Shown: one piece after another, positions 51,516 through 59,997 of the stretch | Layout of the letters: each line of letters opens with the position of its first letter | How positions within the stretch are numbered: position 1 is the stretch's first letter | NCBI RefSeq assembly: GCF_036170895.1 | Contig: NZ_CP108036.1 | Location: forward strand, 7,041,501 to 7,105,500 | DNA from: Streptomyces erythrochromogenes | Lineage (GTDB): Bacteria > Actinomycetota > Actinomycetes > Streptomycetales > Streptomycetaceae | DNA: 64,000 nt | Direction: 5' to 3' | Made by a program: the position numbers and the translations under genes | The notes under the pieces: generated by a model | Database searches by the model: none | The model's input: the letters and a program-made list of their open reading frames with translations, nothing else | Told to the model about the DNA's origin: nothing

Positions 51516-52934
51516 TCAGGGACGGGCCGGGCGGGTTCCCGCGAGCACCTCGGGGCGCAGCAGGGAGCTGAGCCGCTCGGCCGGCAGCAGCCCCCGTTCC
51601 AGGACCAGCTCGGCCACCCCCCGGCCGGTGGCCAGGGCCTCCTTGGCGATGTCGGTGGCGGCGGTGTATCCGATGTGCGGGTTCAGGGCGGTCACCAGGC
51701 CGATGGAGTTCTCGACGGTGGCGCGCAGCATCTCGGTGTTGGCGGTGATGCCGCTCACGCAGCGTTCCGCGAGGGTGAGGCAGGCCGCGCGCAGGTGGGT
51801 GACGGACTTGGACAACGAGTGCAGGATGACCGGCTCGAAGGCGTTGAGCTGGAGCTGTCCGGCTTCGGCGGCCATGGTGATGGTGATGTCGTTGCCGATG
51901 ACCTCGAAGGCGACCTGGTTGACGACCTCGGGGATCACCGGGTTGACCTTTCCCGGCATGATGCTGGAACCGGCCTGGACCGGCGGCAGGTTGATCTCGC
52001 CGAGTCCGGCGCGGGGCCCGGAGGACAGCAGGCGCAGGTCGTTGCAGGTCTTGGACAGCTTGACGGCGATGCGCTTGAGGACGCCGGACATCTGGACGAA
52101 CGCGCCGCAGTCCTGGGTGGCCTCGACCAGGTCGGGAGCGGTGACCAGGGGCAGGCCCGTGATGCCGGCGAGGTGGCGGCGGGCGGCCTCGGCGTATCCG
52201 GCCGGGGCGTTGAGACCGGTGCCGATGGCGGTGGCGCCGAGGTTGATCTCGTGGATGAGTCCGACGGCTTCCGCGAGCCGGCTGCGGTCCTCGCCCAGCA
52301 TGACGGCGAAGGCGGAGAACTCCTGTCCGAGCGTCATCGGCACGGCGTCCTGGAGCTGGGTGCGGCCCATCTTCAGGACATCGTGGAACTCGGCGGCCTT
52401 GCGGGCGAAGGCGTTCTGCAGGACGGCCATGGCGTCGAGGAGACCGCGCACGGCGAAGACGGTCGCGATCCGCACGGCGGTCGGGTAGACGTCGTTGGTG
52501 GACTGGCCGAGGTTGACGTCCTCGTTGGGGTGCAGGTGCCCGTACTCGCCCCTGGAGTGGCCCAGCAACTCCAGCGCCCGGTTGGCGATGACCTCGTTGG
52601 CGTTCATGTTGGTCGAGGTGCCCGCACCGCCCTGGATGACGTCGACGACGAACTGGTCGTGGAGCTCGCCGCTGCGGATCTCCTGGCAGGCCGCGACGAT
52701 GACGGCCGCCTTCGCGGGCTCCAGCAGGCCGAGTTCCCCGTTGGCGAGGGCCGCGGCCTCTTTGACGGCGGCGAGGGCGTCGATCAGGTGCGGGTAGGTG
52801 GAGATCGGCGTGCCGGTGATGGGGAAGTTCTCGGTGGCGCGCAGGGTGTGGACGCCCCAGTAGGCGTCGGCGGGAACGTCGCGGTCTCCGAGCAGGTCGT
52901 GTTCGGTGCGGCTGGAGGCGGTCAAGGCGGTCAC
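51516..52934 (-). CDS. aspA: Aspartate ammonia-lyase
   Basis: A 472-residue member of the fumarase/aspartase superfamily: DAYWGVHTLRATENFPI, GGAGTSTNMNANEVIANRAL, GQSTNDVYPTA, GRTQLQDAVPMTLGQEF and the signature GSSIMPGKVNPVIPE (about 318) identify aspartase (aspartate to fumarate and ammonia). GTG 52934. It is the last gene of an asparagine-utilisation operon behind asparaginase and permease. Confidence 0.93.
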   Translation of the reverse strand: MTALTASSRTEHDLLGDRDVPADAYWGVHTLRATENFPITGTPISTYPHLIDALAAVKEAAALANGELGLLEPAKAAVIVAACQEIRSGELHDQFVVDVIQGGAGTSTNMNANEVIANRALELLGHSRGEYGHLHPNEDVNLGQSTNDVYPTAVRIATVFAVRGLLDAMAVLQNAFARKAAEFHDVLKMGRTQLQDAVPMTLGQEFSAFAVMLGEDRSRLAEAVGLIHEINLGATAIGTGLNAPAGYAEAARRHLAGITGLPLVTAPDLVEATQDCGAFVQMSGVLKRIAVKLSKTCNDLRLLSSGPRAGLGEINLPPVQAGSSIMPGKVNPVIPEVVNQVAFEVIGNDITITMAAEAGQLQLNAFEPVILHSLSKSVTHLRAACLTLAERCVSGITANTEMLRATVENSIGLVTALNPHIGYTAATDIAKEALATGRGVAELVLERGLLPAERLSSLLRPEVLAGTRPARP

Positions 52935-52996
52935 GGGTGTGCGGATCCTCTTCCTGAGGTGGGCGGATCAACGGTGGGGACAGGGGCAGGCGAGTG

Positions 52997-54019
52997 TCAG
53001 GCGGTTGCGGTGACGCGGGCGCCGGGCGGGTCCAGGGCCGCTACCGGCCGGATGCCGCCGACGGTCCGGCCGCCACCGGTCACGGGCTCGCCCGTGAACC
53101 CGGCGAGCAGCCGGGGCTCGACTCCCGCACGTGCGAGAGCGGCGGCCGTCACGGCCGTACGCGCACGGTCGGCTCCGTCGGCGACCTTCACGGCGACGGC
53201 CCGGCCGTCGGGCAGCGCGGCCACCTGGACGCCCTCGAAGCCGTCCTTGGCCAGCAGCCCGGGCACCGCGCGCATCAGCGCGGCGGTGTCCCGCCCGGTA
53301 CCGGAGGCCATCTCCGGGTGGAGGCGCAGTGCGTTCGCCACGCGGTGCTCGGCGGTGTCCGGGGCGGCCGTGGCGATGCGGGCGGCGGCGCGGGCCAGGC
53401 CGTGCAGGGACACCGCGAACAGCGGGGATCCACAGCCGTCGACGGTGACGTTCGCGATGTGCCGGCCGGTGAGCTCCTCGACGACCTCGGCGATCGCCCT
53501 CTGGAGCGGGTGGTCCGCGTCGAGGTAGCTCTCCAGGGGCCACCCGGACAGCTTGCACAGGTACAGCATCGCCGCGTGCTTGCCGGAACAGTTCTGGGCG
53601 AGCCGGGACGGCCCACGGCCCTCGCGCAGCCAGGCGTCCCGGACGGCCGGGCCGTAGGGCAGGTCGGGGACGTTGCGCAGGTCGGCCTCCGTGAGACCGG
53701 CCAGCTCCAGGACCAGCCGGACACCCGCGAGGTGGCGCTCCTCGCCGGAGTGACTGCCCATCGCGAGGGCGAGCAGGGCTCCGTCGAGCGGCAGGCCGGC
53801 CCGCACCATGGCGACGGCCTGGACCGGCTTGAGCGCCGAGCGCGGATAGCAGGCGGCCTCGATGTCCCCGATGCTCGTCCGGACCGCGCCCTCGCCGTCG
53901 AGGACGGCGACGGAACCGTAGTGGACCCCCTCGATCATGCCGCCCCGCATGACGTGGGCGACGGGGGAGTGCCGGGGCTCGCGGATCGCGGGCGCGTCCG
54001 CGAGGAAACTGCTGCGCAT
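52997..54019 (-). CDS. Asparaginase II family amidohydrolase
   Basis: A 340-residue PF06089-type L-asparaginase: SALKPVQAVAMVRAGL, MGSHSGEERHLAGVRLVL, NCSGKHAAMLYLCKLSGWP and VDGCGSPLFAVSLHGLARA are diagnostic. It hydrolyses asparagine to aspartate, the substrate of the aspartase encoded 62 bases downstream. ATG 54019 with GAGG upstream; a GTG directly before it is possible. No signal peptide, so it acts on imported asparagine. Confidence 0.92.
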   Translation of the reverse strand: MRSSFLADAPAIREPRHSPVAHVMRGGMIEGVHYGSVAVLDGEGAVRTSIGDIEAACYPRSALKPVQAVAMVRAGLPLDGALLALAMGSHSGEERHLAGVRLVLELAGLTEADLRNVPDLPYGPAVRDAWLREGRGPSRLAQNCSGKHAAMLYLCKLSGWPLESYLDADHPLQRAIAEVVEELTGRHIANVTVDGCGSPLFAVSLHGLARAAARIATAAPDTAEHRVANALRLHPEMASGTGRDTAALMRAVPGLLAKDGFEGVQVAALPDGRAVAVKVADGADRARTAVTAAALARAGVEPRLLAGFTGEPVTGGGRTVGGIRPVAALDPPGARVTATA

Positions 54020-54109
54020 CACTGCCTCGTTCTGTGGTGGGTCGCTGCTGACCGGGGGCGGCGACCGCCACCCCCGGGCGCGGGCGGACGGGGCGGGCGG
54101 GCGTACGGC

Positions 54110-55549
54110 TCAGCCGTCGCTCCGGGCGGCGGCGCGCGCCACGCGACCGCGGACCGCGTACCAGCCGGCGACCAGCGCCGCGGCGATCAGCGGTACGCAC
54201 AGCACGGTGGTGCGCCCCGCGCCTCCGTCGGCGTACATGAGGACCAGGACGGAGGCGAGGAAGGCCAGCGTCACGAGTTCGGTCCAGGGGGAGCCGGGCA
54301 GTCGGTAGGAGGGGCGGGTGAGTTCGCCGTCGCGGGTCTTCCGCCAGAAGAGGAGGTGGCAGACCATGATCATGCCCCAGGTGGCGAGGATGCCGATCGC
54401 GGCGAGGTTGAGGACGATCTCGAACGCGTCCGCGGGGACCACGAAGTTGAGCCCGACGCCCAGGACGCACATGCCGCTGGTGAGGAGGATGCCGCCGTAG
54501 GGGACCTGGGTGCGGCTGAGCCGTGCGGTGAACTCCGGGGCGGAGCCGTTGACGGCCATCGAGCGCAGGATGCGTCCGGTGGAGTAGAGGCCGGAGTTGA
54601 GCGAGGACATGGCCGCGGTGAGGACGACCAGGTTCATCACGTCGGCGGCCGCCGGGACGCCGATGTGGGAGAGCACGGTCACGAACGGGCTCTGGCCCGC
54701 GCTGTAGCTGCTCCAGGGCATCAGCATCGACAGCAGGACGACCGAGCCGACGTAGAAGAGGCCCACGCGCCACATGATCGAGTTGATCGCCTTCGGCATG
54801 ATCTCCTCGGGCTTCTCGGTCTCGCCGGCCGTGACGCCGACCAGTTCGACGGAGGCGTAGGCGAAGACGACGCCCTGGATGATCAGCAGCATGGGGAGCA
54901 GGCCGTTGGGGAAGATCCCGCCGTTGTCGGTGATCAGGGCGGGGCCGGGGACGGCGCCGTCGACGGGGTGCCGGGTCGCCAGGAGGAAGATCGCGATGCC
55001 CATGAAGACGACCAGGGCGCCGACCTTGACGATGGCGAACCAGAACTCCAGTTCGCCGAAGATCCGCACCGAGATGAGGTTCACGGTGAGGACGACGGCC
55101 AGGGCTATGAGGGCGATCACCCACTGGGGGACGTCGGAGAACAGGTGCCAGTAGTGGGTGTACGTGGCGACGGCGGTGATGTCGGCGATGCCGGTGGTCG
55201 CCCAGTTGAGGAAGTACATCCAGCCCGCGGTGTACGCGCCCTTCTCCCCCATGAACTCACGGGCGTAGGAGACGAAGGCGCCGGAGGACGGCCGGTACAG
55301 GACCAGCTCGCCGAGCGCGCGCACGACGAGGAACGCGAAGATCCCGCAGACGGCGTAGGCGATGAACAGGGAGGGGCCGGCGTCGGCGAGGCGTCCGCCC
55401 GCGCCGAGGAAGAGCCCGGTGCCGATCGCGCCCCCGATGGCGATCATGTTGACGTGGCGGGGTTTCAAGGTCTTGCTGTAGCCGGTGTCACCGGCGTCGA
55501 CGTGACGGGTCGTGGGGCGCTTCTCGTCTTTGAGGAACTGCTCGCTCAC
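54110..55549 (-). CDS. Amino-acid permease (AnsP/GabP-like, APC family)
   Basis: A 479-residue APC transporter with about 12 membrane spans: LKPRHVNMIAIGGAIGTGLFLGAG, SSGAFVSYAREFMGEKGAYTAGW and VELVGVTAGETEKPEEIMPKAIN are the amino-acid permease signatures, closest to L-asparagine and GABA permeases. GTG 55549 overlaps the GntR stop (GTGA). Asparagine is the probable cargo, given the asparaginase and aspartase genes downstream. Confidence 0.9.
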   Translation of the reverse strand: MSEQFLKDEKRPTTRHVDAGDTGYSKTLKPRHVNMIAIGGAIGTGLFLGAGGRLADAGPSLFIAYAVCGIFAFLVVRALGELVLYRPSSGAFVSYAREFMGEKGAYTAGWMYFLNWATTGIADITAVATYTHYWHLFSDVPQWVIALIALAVVLTVNLISVRIFGELEFWFAIVKVGALVVFMGIAIFLLATRHPVDGAVPGPALITDNGGIFPNGLLPMLLIIQGVVFAYASVELVGVTAGETEKPEEIMPKAINSIMWRVGLFYVGSVVLLSMLMPWSSYSAGQSPFVTVLSHIGVPAAADVMNLVVLTAAMSSLNSGLYSTGRILRSMAVNGSAPEFTARLSRTQVPYGGILLTSGMCVLGVGLNFVVPADAFEIVLNLAAIGILATWGMIMVCHLLFWRKTRDGELTRPSYRLPGSPWTELVTLAFLASVLVLMYADGGAGRTTVLCVPLIAAALVAGWYAVRGRVARAAARSDG

Positions 55550-56277
55550 GCCTCGGGTCTGCCTTCCGTAGGGGCGGTGGTGCGCTGGGAGCGCACGATG
55601 TCGGTGAGGGTCGTCTCGACCCGTCGCAGGTGGTGGGACATGGCCTCCACCGCGTCGTGCTCGCTGCCGTCTACCAGCGCCTCCAGGATGGCCCGGTGCT
55701 CGCAGTTGGACTGCTCGCGCCGGCCGCCCAGTTCGTTGAGGAAGGTCGACTGACGCGCCAGTGCGTCGCGGATCTCCTCGATGACGCGGCGGAAGACGGG
55801 GTTGCGGGAGGCCTCGGCCACGGCCAGGTGGAACACGGTGTCCATCGCCACCCATGCGGTGGTGTCGGTCTCCTGCTCCATCCGGTCCAGCAGATGGCCC
55901 AGGTGGTCCAGGTCCTCGGGGGTGCGGCGCAGTGCGGCGTACCCGGCGACCGGGATCTCGACGTGTCGGCGCACTTCCAGCAGGTCGCTGGCGGCGTAGT
56001 CGCCGAAGGTGGGGTCCTCGACCGTGTTCGCCAGGACGAACGTGCCCTTGCCGCTCTTGGACACGGTCAACCCCATGGCCTGCAGGGCCCGGAGCGCCTC
56101 CCGCAGTACGGGCCGGCTGACCTCCAGGGTGCGGCACAACTCGGCTTCGGAGGGGAGCTTGTCGCCCACCGCGTACTCACCGCGCTCGATGGCGCTGCGC
56201 AGGTGGCCGAAGACCGCTTCCATGGCACTGACGCGCCGGGGAAGGGGGCCACCTGTCTGGCTGTCTGACAGGTTCAC
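55546..56277 (-). CDS. FadR-type GntR regulator
   Basis: A 243-residue regulator: winged helix KLPSEAELCRTLEVSRPVLREALRALQAMGLTVSKSGKGTFV, then an FCD ligand domain (LLEVRRHVEIPVAGYAALRRT, DTVFHLAVAEASRNPVF, HRAILEALVDGSEHDAVEAMSHHL) with metal-binding His/Asp residues. GTG 56277. It is embedded in the operon it probably controls, and a palindrome overlaps its own start region. Confidence 0.9.
   Translation of the reverse strand: MNLSDSQTGGPLPRRVSAMEAVFGHLRSAIERGEYAVGDKLPSEAELCRTLEVSRPVLREALRALQAMGLTVSKSGKGTFVLANTVEDPTFGDYAASDLLEVRRHVEIPVAGYAALRRTPEDLDHLGHLLDRMEQETDTTAWVAMDTVFHLAVAEASRNPVFRRVIEEIRDALARQSTFLNELGGRREQSNCEHRAILEALVDGSEHDAVEAMSHHLRRVETTLTDIVRSQRTTAPTEGRPEA
56251..56273. promoter_or_regulatory. 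Probable FadR-type operator at the GntR gene start
   Basis: ACCTGTC (56251-56257) and GACAGGT (56267-56273) are inverted, and within them CTGTCTGACAG (56261-56271) is a perfect 11-base palindrome. It lies in the first codons of the regulator gene, so it would act as a roadblock or an internal autoregulatory site. Confidence 0.5.
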
Positions 56278-56308
56278 GGTGTGATCCTGGGGGGTCCGCC
56301 CCGGGGTG

Positions 56309-57100
56309 TCAAGGCACCTGTACCGGGAAAGTCCGGCCCGGCGCGTTTCGTACCGTGCGCGCGTTCCGTCCGGCCGTCAGGGCAGGAGCGGTACCTCCGG
56401 CAGAACCCGCGGCAGCCACCAGAGCCCGCACGACCGGCGCGTCGGCGCCCATCTCCGGGTGCCACTGGACACCCACGGCGAAGCGGTGCCGGGTGCTCTC
56501 GATCGCCTCGACGGTGCCGTCCGCCGCACGGGCGGCGACGACCAGTCCCGCGCCGAGGCGGTCCACCGCCTGATGATGGTGCGTGGCGACCTGGTGCGTC
56601 CCCGGCAGCAGGGCGCCGACCCGTGTCCCGGGCGCGGTGGTCACGGCGTGGGAGCAGAAGTGGCCCCGGTAGGGGTTGTGGCCGTCGTGGCCCACCCGGT
56701 CGGGCAGGTGCTGGATCAGGGTGCCGCCCTCGTGTACGTTCAGCAGCTGCATCCCCCGGCACACCCCGAGCACGGGTATGTCGCGGGCGAGGCCGGCGGC
56801 CAGTACGGCCCACTCCCACGCGTCGCGCTCGCGCACCGGCGGCCCGGTACGCGGATGAGGCACGGCTCCGTACAGGGCGGGATCCAGATCCTCGCCTCCC
56901 GCCAGGAGGATCGCGTCCAGACGCCCGACCACGTCGGCCGCGGCCTCCGGCGCGTCCGGCGGCAGCAGTACGGCGCGGCCGCCGGCTTCCCGGACGCAGT
57001 CCGCGTAGGCCGCGGGCAGCACTGCGGCGGGCAGGTCCCACTCGCCCCACTGTGCGTGGGCGAGGTAGGTGGTGAGTCCGATGAGCGGTGGCTGGGGCAT
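56309..57100 (-). CDS. Class I glutamine-amidotransferase-like hydrolase (PuuD type)
   Basis: A 263-residue gamma-glutamyl-GABA-hydrolase-like protein: LLAGGEDLDPALYG, nucleophile Cys in VLGVCRGMQLLNVHEGG (about 118), and the His/Glu pair in FAVGVQWHPEMGADAP (about 222). Such enzymes release glutamate from gamma-glutamylated amines or amides. First gene of the minus-strand operon, 31 bases before the GntR gene; AGGAAG precedes ATG 57100. Confidence 0.88.
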   Translation of the reverse strand: MPQPPLIGLTTYLAHAQWGEWDLPAAVLPAAYADCVREAGGRAVLLPPDAPEAAADVVGRLDAILLAGGEDLDPALYGAVPHPRTGPPVRERDAWEWAVLAAGLARDIPVLGVCRGMQLLNVHEGGTLIQHLPDRVGHDGHNPYRGHFCSHAVTTAPGTRVGALLPGTHQVATHHHQAVDRLGAGLVVAARAADGTVEAIESTRHRFAVGVQWHPEMGADAPVVRALVAAAGSAGGTAPALTAGRNARTVRNAPGRTFPVQVP

Positions 57101-57331
57101 ACCACTTCCTTTCGGGGCATGAGGGGTGGCCGTCGACAGCCGCAGCCGAACCGGCCGCCACCGCCACGGCAGGCGGCGGCGGGTGGCGAGGGGTAAGGGC
57201 GGAGGCCACCGTGACGGCGGGGGAGGGGTGTTCGCGGTCCAGGAGCGCAGGCTTGCGTTTTCTCGCCGCGAGTAAGAATCCTGCTGGCGTTCATCTCCAA
57301 TCACAAGAAAACACATCTTCGCGACAGATAA
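57101..57331. promoter_or_regulatory. Divergent control region of the asparagine operon and LysR gene
   Basis: AT-richer than its surroundings. GTTTTCT (57257-57263) and AGAAAAC (57306-57312) are inverted copies 42 bases apart, and CTCG-CCG-CGAG (57262-57272) is a palindrome beside the first. These suit a LysR tetramer bridging two sites. Confidence 0.45.
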
Positions 57332-58255
57332 GTGAGCCTTAACTCCGTGCACGGACTCGACCCCCGCCTGCTCGCCACCCTCGAAGCCGTCGTGCGGCAC
57401 GGCTCCTTCAGCGCCGCCGCACGCGAACTCGGCTACAGCGCGCCCGCCGTCTCCCAGCAGATCGCCGAACTCGAACGCCGGGCCGGCCTCAGGGTGCTGG
57501 AGCGGCGTCCCGTTCGCGTCACACCGGCCGGCGAAGTCCTCCTCGGCGCGGAGCAGGGCGTCCGCAGCACGCTGGCGGCGGCGTCGGTCGAACTCGGCGC
57601 CATGCGCGCCGGGACGGCCGGACGGATCCGGCTCGGCGCCTTTGCCTCGGCCGCCACGGGCATCGTTCCGCAGGCGCTGGCCCGACTCCACGCGGCCTAC
57701 CCCCACGTGCAGGTCAGCCTCAGCCAGCTGGAGCCCGAAGCCGGCTACAACCGGCTCAAGCGGGGGGACATGGACCTGGCGCTCAGCTACGACTACGACT
57801 TCATCCCCGTCCCGCCGCCGCGGATGCTGCGCCGGACGCTGGTCGCACGGGATCCGGTGGTGGCCGTCGTCCCGGCGCGCCACCGCCTGGCCGACCGGGA
57901 GGTCATCGACCTGGCCAGCCTCGCCTCCGAGACGTGGATCGCCGCTCCGGAGGCCGCACTGCGCCTGGAACTGCTCTCGCAGATGGCCAACACGCCCGGC
58001 TTCCAGGCTCGTCTGCAATACGAGGGGGACGACTTCAACACGGTGCTGGGGTTCGTGGCCGCGGGCCTGTGCGTGGCCGTCATGCCGCGACTCGCCCTGC
58101 CCCGCACGCACACCCAGGTGGTGGCCCGCCCCTTGGCCGAGCCGCAGCTGACGCGCTTCATCTACGCCGTCCGCATCGACACCCGGCACGCCCCGCGCGT
58201 CGTCCTGGACCTGGAGGAGATGCTCGCCGCCCAAGCGCTGGCCGCGCTCGCGTAA
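57332..58255 (+). CDS. LysR-family regulator
   Basis: A 307-residue LysR protein: HTH ATLEAVVRHGSFSAAARELGYSAPAVSQQIAELERRAGLRVLERRPVRVTPAGEVLL, then a substrate-binding domain (GRIRLGAFASAATGIVPQAL; LGFVAAGLCVAVMPRLAL). Divergent from the amidotransferase-led asparagine operon and probably an activator of it. GTG 57332 and GTG 57347 are both possible, neither with a ribosome site. Confidence 0.87.
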   Translation: MSLNSVHGLDPRLLATLEAVVRHGSFSAAARELGYSAPAVSQQIAELERRAGLRVLERRPVRVTPAGEVLLGAEQGVRSTLAAASVELGAMRAGTAGRIRLGAFASAATGIVPQALARLHAAYPHVQVSLSQLEPEAGYNRLKRGDMDLALSYDYDFIPVPPPRMLRRTLVARDPVVAVVPARHRLADREVIDLASLASETWIAAPEAALRLELLSQMANTPGFQARLQYEGDDFNTVLGFVAAGLCVAVMPRLALPRTHTQVVARPLAEPQLTRFIYAVRIDTRHAPRVVLDLEEMLAAQALAALA

Positions 58256-58469
58256 GGCGCACGACGTCCCGGGGTCGCGCGGGTGAACGGATCGTGGGGG
58301 AACGTGAAAAGCGGCCAACTTGACGGCCGTCGCACGCGCGTAGACCTCACCGGCGCGCCCGACTTCCCGCCGTGTCCGACTACCGGACACTGTGGCTGAA
58401 AGTTAAACTATTGTGTGACGGGCCCACTACGTTTGCCGCGGTTGACGTTCCACCGAGAGGAATCCCCTC

Positions 58470-59735
58470 ATGACCGCAGCCGACAGCGCGCCGGGAACGG
58501 CGCACGTCCTCACCGGCTACCGCCCCGAGGACGGCTTCATGGCCGCAGAGCTGGACCCGCCCCCGGCCGAGTACGTATGGCACGACGAGAACGCCGAACA
58601 GCAGGACCAGCGTTACGGCCCGGGAGTCGGCTACCAGCAGTGGCTGGCGGTGGACGCTCGCGACGGCGCCGTCTGGTTCGGCGACACCGACTGGCGGGCC
58701 CCGCAGGAGTCCGCTGGCAGCAGGCTCCCGGGCATCCCCCGCAGGGCACTCGGCGACGGGATCGTCCCCGACCCCGGCATCATGGTGCAGCTGCTCGGCC
58801 ACCTGAGCCACGACGAACAACGCGGCTGCACATGGCGCTTCTTCGACGCCGGGGAACTGCACGCGCTCGCGGTGCGCGTCCTGCCCGCCGTGCAGCGGCT
58901 CGTGGACTCGATCCACCGGATCGGGCCCGGAGGCGAGCTCGAGTGGTCGGCCGAGGCGGCCACCGCATGGGACGACATCGAACAGGCCGCGACCCCCGCC
59001 TTCGACCCCTCCGGGAAACTCCACTGGACCAGACCGCGCACCACACCGGTCCCGGCCTGGCGCGTCGAGGTCGGCGCCTTCCTGGCCGCCAACCCCGGGC
59101 TGTGCGACCCCTCCTGGGACCTGGCCACGGACGCGGAACTCGACACCTACGCCGACTACAGCCCCCCGAACGGCTATGGCGGCGTACCGGGCCGGATCTG
59201 CCGCGACGCCGACCAGCAGATAGAGGACGGCTTCACCTTCTACGGCCACCGCGCCGCCCTGTACGCCTACCGGGCACGGGCCTGCGGTGACCGTACTCCG
59301 ACAGACGCCCGCGCCTGGCTCGAGACGACGGAGGCCGGGCGGGACACCTGGGAAGCGGCCAAGCCCCTCGGAGCCACCCTCGCCGACGTCCCCGACTGCG
59401 TGCTGGCGTCCCTGGCCGAAACGTTCCAGAACGCCGCGCACGAACACGGGCTGGCCCTGACGGGCCTGACCGCCCATCTCCGGCGGCTGCGCGGCGCGGA
59501 ACGCTCCGCCGTCGACCGGCAACTCGTCCACGAGGGCGAGGAAGTCGAACGCCTCGAAAACGTGCTCAAGGACTTCCGCGCCGCACGCAACCGCACCGTG
59601 ACGCGGATCCTGGCCTGGTCCGACGGACGCGGGGACGCGGAGATCGCCCGCCTGGCCTCCATGCCCGACGCATACGTCAGTGACTGGAGGGCCCGCCTCA
59701 CCGACGAAGAGACCACCACGCCCTCCGGACCGTGA
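58470..59735 (+). CDS. Uncharacterised soluble protein
   Basis: A 421-residue protein of unknown family. It is soluble, acidic and Trp-rich in its first half (YVWHDENAEQQDQRYGPGVG, VWFGDTDWRAPQ), helical in the second (LVHEGEEVERLENVLKDFRA), and ends with a possible helix-turn-helix (VTRILAWSDGRGDAEIARLA, SMPDAYVSDWRARL) that resembles a DNA-binding segment. GAGAGGAA precedes ATG 58470. Flanked by unrelated genes; likely its own unit. Confidence 0.7.
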   Translation: MTAADSAPGTAHVLTGYRPEDGFMAAELDPPPAEYVWHDENAEQQDQRYGPGVGYQQWLAVDARDGAVWFGDTDWRAPQESAGSRLPGIPRRALGDGIVPDPGIMVQLLGHLSHDEQRGCTWRFFDAGELHALAVRVLPAVQRLVDSIHRIGPGGELEWSAEAATAWDDIEQAATPAFDPSGKLHWTRPRTTPVPAWRVEVGAFLAANPGLCDPSWDLATDAELDTYADYSPPNGYGGVPGRICRDADQQIEDGFTFYGHRAALYAYRARACGDRTPTDARAWLETTEAGRDTWEAAKPLGATLADVPDCVLASLAETFQNAAHEHGLALTGLTAHLRRLRGAERSAVDRQLVHEGEEVERLENVLKDFRAARNRTVTRILAWSDGRGDAEIARLASMPDAYVSDWRARLTDEETTTPSGP

Positions 59736-59766
59736 AGACGCGCGGCCACTGCCAGAGCGTCGGGCC

Positions 59767-59882
59767 CCGGCCTTGCGCTTGTCGTGGACGTCGAAGAACA
59801 GCGAGTGGAACCCGGCGTGTTCGGCGGCCCGGGGCACCTGGGCGAGGTACGGGATGTCCGCGGACCGCCGGGTGGCGGCTCC
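59767..59882 (-). pseudogene. Short remnant resembling an LLM monooxygenase N terminus
   Basis: One minus-strand frame reads RSADIPYLAQVPRAAEHAGF, HSLFFDVHDKRKAG, which resembles the early helix-strand part of NtaA/SnaA-type flavin monooxygenases (many of them desulfurisation enzymes). Nothing else of the gene is left. It lies downstream of a sulfatase gene on the same strand, so it may once have belonged to that operon. Confidence 0.35.
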
Positions 59883-59997
59883 GGTACGGCCCTGGACAGC
59901 GGTGACGCTGCCGGGGTCGCGGCCGCCCCTGCAGGGGGGCAGGAAGCAGTGGGGATTCCCGCAGGCGGTGGAGCGCCGGCCCCGTGCGCGTTTCCCG

